From positions 4,046,909 through 4,110,908 of the forward strand of contig CAMGYJ010000007.1 of assembly GCA_946122785.1 (NCBI GenBank): a DNA stretch of 64,000 bases, written 5' to 3'. This document shows, one piece after another, positions 60,971 through 64,000 of the stretch. The position numbers were made by a program, and so were the translations under genes. The notes under the pieces were generated by a model. That model saw only the letters and a program-made list of their open reading frames with translations. It ran no database searches and had not been told where the DNA came from. Source of the DNA: Linum tenue. Taxonomy: Eukaryota; Streptophyta; Magnoliopsida; Malpighiales; Linaceae. Position 1 is the stretch's first letter. Every line of letters starts with the position of its first letter.

Positions 60971-63727
60971 ATGATGATGAGCCTCGTTTCCACCGGCGGC
61001 CACTCCCTGGCTTCGGGGCCGCTCCCTAACTTCAGGACGAAGCCACCGCAGCGCCGGAGACCTGCGCTGCCTTATCTGAAGACCCCGCGCGCCGCCATCG
61101 TGGAGTCGAGGCCGGTGAGAGTAGCGCCTGCGACAAGGGATAACGGTAGCGGCGGGCTGGTCCTCGTTTCAGCCGGAGCCGCCGGAGGAGTAGGAGGAGG
61201 AGGTAGTCGAGCTGAGGATATGCAGGCGGAAGCTAGAGCCATGGCTCGTGCAGTTGATGCTCCGGTTTTCAATCCTGAGCTTATTGCTAGCAAGTATGGC
61301 CGGAGACCTATCGAGGTTTGATTTCTCGCTCCATATCTCATTTGTTCCTTTCTGTCTTCGTTGGCGTCGTTCCTCTGGTTATGGTTCATCGTTGTGGAAT
61401 TCTTCAATTTCCAGGTTGTGAGGAGGATGCTGGAGATTTTGACAGCGATAGGTTCGTTTGGGTTGAAGCTGTGGTTGGACGAGAGAAACGGAGTGTTCGA
61501 TCAGAATAAGAAAGTCCGGGCGACGGAGCTTAGGCAGATTTTCACTCGATTGGGGCCGACTTTCGTCAAATTAGGGCAAGGACTCTCCACCAGGCCTGAT
61601 ATCTGCCCTCCCGAGTTTCTGGAGGAGCTCTCCGAGCTTCAGGTTTCCTCTTCTTTCCTTTGTAGCTACTTTTTAACGGTTAGGAAGAACACTTGGACAA
61701 GAATTTTCTCAAAGCCAATTCCTCGACCTTTACTTGTATCAGGACGACCTGCCCACATTCCCTGATGAGGAAGCATTTGCCTGCATCGAGAGGGAGTTGG
61801 GGGTGTCTCTCGACTCCATTTACTCAACGATTACGCCCTCTCCTGTTGCAGCTGCGAGTCTCGGCCAAGTATACAAAGCTAAGCTCAAGAACTCTGGACA
61901 AACTGTTGCTGTAAAGGTCCAACGCCCCGGAATCGAGAAGGCTATTGGCCTTGATTTCTACCTCATAAGGGGGCTTGGCGGATTGATCAACAAATACGTT
62001 GATTTCATCACCAGTGATGTTGTTGCTCTGATTGATGAATTTGTATTCAGAGTGTATCAGGAGCTCAACTATGTCCAGGTTATTTCTCAGAGATTCCACT
62101 ATTTTCCCCATTCCCATTGCATATCTTGAGCATCCTTCTGTGACCTGAACAGTGGCATGTGTTAGTAGTCTTTTTTGGTAATTTTCATTTGGGTTTTGAT
62201 GTAATTTTGGACAGGATCATTCGTGCAGGAGGGGCAAAATGCAAGGAGATTTAAGAAGTTGTATGCTGACAAGGAAGATATAATGGTTCCTGATATTTTC
62301 TGGGAGTACACAAGTGGCAAAGTTTTGACAATGGAATGGGTAGAGGGTGTTAAGTTGAATCAACAAGAGGCTATAGAGGGTCAAGGGTTGAAGGTTCTCG
62401 ATCTTGTGAACACGGGCATACAGTGCAGCCTCAGGCAGCTCCTTGAATATGGATATTTCCATGCAGACCCTCATCCTGGTAATCTGTTGGCAACACCAGA
62501 GGGAAAGCTTGCTTTTCTTGATTTTGGTATGATGAGTGAGACACCAGAAGAGGCAAGGTTTGCTATAATTGGTCACGTGGTACACCTGGTTAACAGAGAT
62601 TATGAAGCTATGGCTCAGGATTATTACGCTCTCAAATTCCTCTCTCCAGATGTCGATGTTACCCCGATTGTTCCAGCATTGCAGAATTTCTTTGATGATG
62701 CACTCAATTATACCGTCAGTGAACTCAACTTCAAAACCCTAGTGGATGGACTGGGAGCTGTTTTCTATCAGTACCCATTTAATGGTGAGTTCCATGCCTG
62801 AGTGCTTGAACACTGCTTTCTCCGTTCCATTTTTACTGATACCGATGTTGACACCGAAATTACATGCAGTTCCAGCATACTATGCATTGATATTGAGATC
62901 CCTCACTGTGCTCGAAGGATTGGCCCTTTATGCTGATCCTAATTTCAAGGTTCTGGCTGCTTCATACCCTTATTTCGCAAAAAGGCTTCTCACTGACCCG
63001 AACCCATATCTAAGAGATGCTCTTGTTGAGCTGCTTTTTAAAGATGGGAGGTTCAGGCACGTCTCTCACACTCTCTCTCTCTGTGTCTGCTTCCTTTGAT
63101 TCCTTGGGATGCTTGGATGGTTCAATATTCTCTAACTTGTGTTGCAGATGGGCGCGACTTGAAAATCTACTTGAACAAGGAAGCAAAGACCGAGATTTTT
63201 CAGCAAAAGATGCTTTACAGCCCGTTTTGAAACTACTGTTGGCCCCAGATGGTGAAGAGTTGAGAAGATTGGTTGTGAAGGAAGCTGTATACGTATCAGA
63301 AGCCGTAGTTTTGACCTCAGTTGTTGATACTTACAACTCCATACCCACTGTCTTAAGACCTCCAATCCTGAATGGGAATGGAAGAGGGCCTCTCCCGATG
63401 ACTGATGCTGAAGTGCTAAGAATTAGGGAGTTCAGAGACCTAGTTGTCAGAGTATGGGGACTTTTACAAACCTCTGAAGATTTCGACCCAGCCCTTTTGC
63501 AACCTATATTGCAGGTAATGAATATGAGTTTTGTTACTCTCAGCTGTTACGTCAAATTTCACGCATCGGTTTATCCAAACTGAGTGTCTTTCGCATCCAT
63601 ACAGGTCCTTCAACAGCCCGAGGCACGCAGTCTTGGTGGACGTGTCATTGGTGGAGTAACTCAACGCCTTGCAGCACGATTGTTGCAGCAAGTGCTTCGG
63701 ACGCCACCACCTGTTCCAACCTCATAG
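60971..63727 (+). CDS. ABC1K6: ABC1/aarF (UbiB)-type atypical kinase, chloroplast, ABC1K6-like
   Basis: Seven exons, 60971-61315, 61415-61642, 61743-62078, 62229-62784, 62870-63056, 63148-63514 and 63605-63727, join in phase to 713 aa. The first ~60 residues are Ser/Arg/Pro-rich and poor in acidic residues, as in a plastid transit peptide. Kinase-like motifs: PTFVKLGQGLSTRPD (163-177, KxGQ), AAASLGQVYKA (227-236, Ala-rich nucleotide loop), VAVKVQRPG (246-254), HADPHPGNLL (381-390) and FLDFGMM (399-405). Family members at plastoglobules adjust prenylquinone and lipid metabolism. Catalytic lysine, aspartate and DFG are all present, so an active kinase is plausible. The exon 5 end is uncertain: homology favours a GC donor at 63057 (AG|GCACGT), but a GT donor six bases earlier is also in frame. 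The start is the first of three consecutive ATGs. Confidence 0.92.
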
Positions 63728-64000
63728 GCGATTTCTGATCTTGGTTTCAGGTAAGAAAGATTCATGTAAACTTGTACACTACTGAAAAGAAGGGGTGGGT
63801 AAAGGGTGAAAATTTGAGATGCTGATTGGATGCTCTCGCCAATTGTTTCTCACAATCATGTATAATAGACAAACTTCCAATACTCATAATTCAATTCGAA
63901 TCCAGCACATTGACAGGCAGTAGACGATCTTGTGTTGGGGAAATCGAACACAACTGTGTATATATTTTACCATCTTGTTGAACTCTCGAGTGGATCCCGT
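63728..64000 (+). other. 3' UTR and downstream of the ABC1K6-like gene
   Basis: Sequence after the stop codon with no further coding exon, ending with the window. An AATAGA-type sequence near 63866 and AATACTCATAATTC near 63880 may serve as poly(A) signals. Nothing else is visible. Confidence 0.4.

Noticed and set aside
1..64000. CRISPR arrays, bacterial operons or phage-like systems
   Set aside because: All genes are intron-bearing plant genes. The repeats are transposon-type, with no regularly spaced array and no bacterial gene organisation.

Overview
This is nuclear DNA of a flowering plant, almost certainly a eudicot. Every recognisable gene is a plant ortholog split by short AT-rich introns, the intergenic DNA is AT-rich, and it carries plant-type hAT, Mutator-like and PIF/Harbinger elements plus LINE and SINE remnants. 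I rebuilt ten protein-coding genes exon by exon. In each one the exon phases join without a frameshift from start codon to stop codon.

Layout: (1) 1-2593 is repeat-bearing intergenic DNA. (2) 2594-8440 (+) is a GT77 arabinosyltransferase of the XEG113 type, 13 exons. (3) 9636-13684 (-) is the ribosome-recycling ATPase ABCE/RLI, 11 exons, 605 aa. (4) 15170-16164 (-) is a GYPPQ/glycine-rich 'GRP A3-like' protein. (5) 16165-21226 is a transposon-rich interval: a LINE remnant with a hAT element at its 5' end, a 1.6-kb Mutator-like element and another hAT element. (6) 21227-21745 (-) is a small SWIB-domain protein. (7) 22238-25946 (-) is a CIR-type zinc-knuckle protein. (8) 28986-31916 (-) is the half-size ABC transporter ABCG14. 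(9) 31917-44405 is 12.5 kb with no recognisable gene but several well-delimited DNA transposons. (10) 44406-48729 (+) is COG6. (11) 50488-53311 (+) is a WAT1-related transporter. (12) 55106-58525 (+) is apyrase 7. (13) 60971-63727 (+) is a chloroplast ABC1-type atypical kinase (ABC1K6-like).

The genes are separate single-copy loci with unrelated housekeeping or transport roles: cell-wall glycoprotein arabinosylation, ribosome recycling, Golgi tethering, cytokinin export, NTP hydrolysis and plastid lipid/quinone control. What links them is history. From memory of the Arabidopsis map, the order ABCE - GRP - CIR zinc knuckle - WAT1 - APY7 matches At4g19210 to At4g19180 in reverse, and SWIB - ABCG14 - COG6 matches At1g31760 to At1g31780. 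This window therefore looks like the unfractionated version of two Arabidopsis duplicate segments.

I found no undescribed multi-gene system. The most informative signals are two probable GC-AG introns, the interleaved synteny, a possible uORF overlapping the apyrase start, and a set of transposable elements whose ends and target-site duplications can be read directly. Several of these elements are nested or lie inside gene introns.
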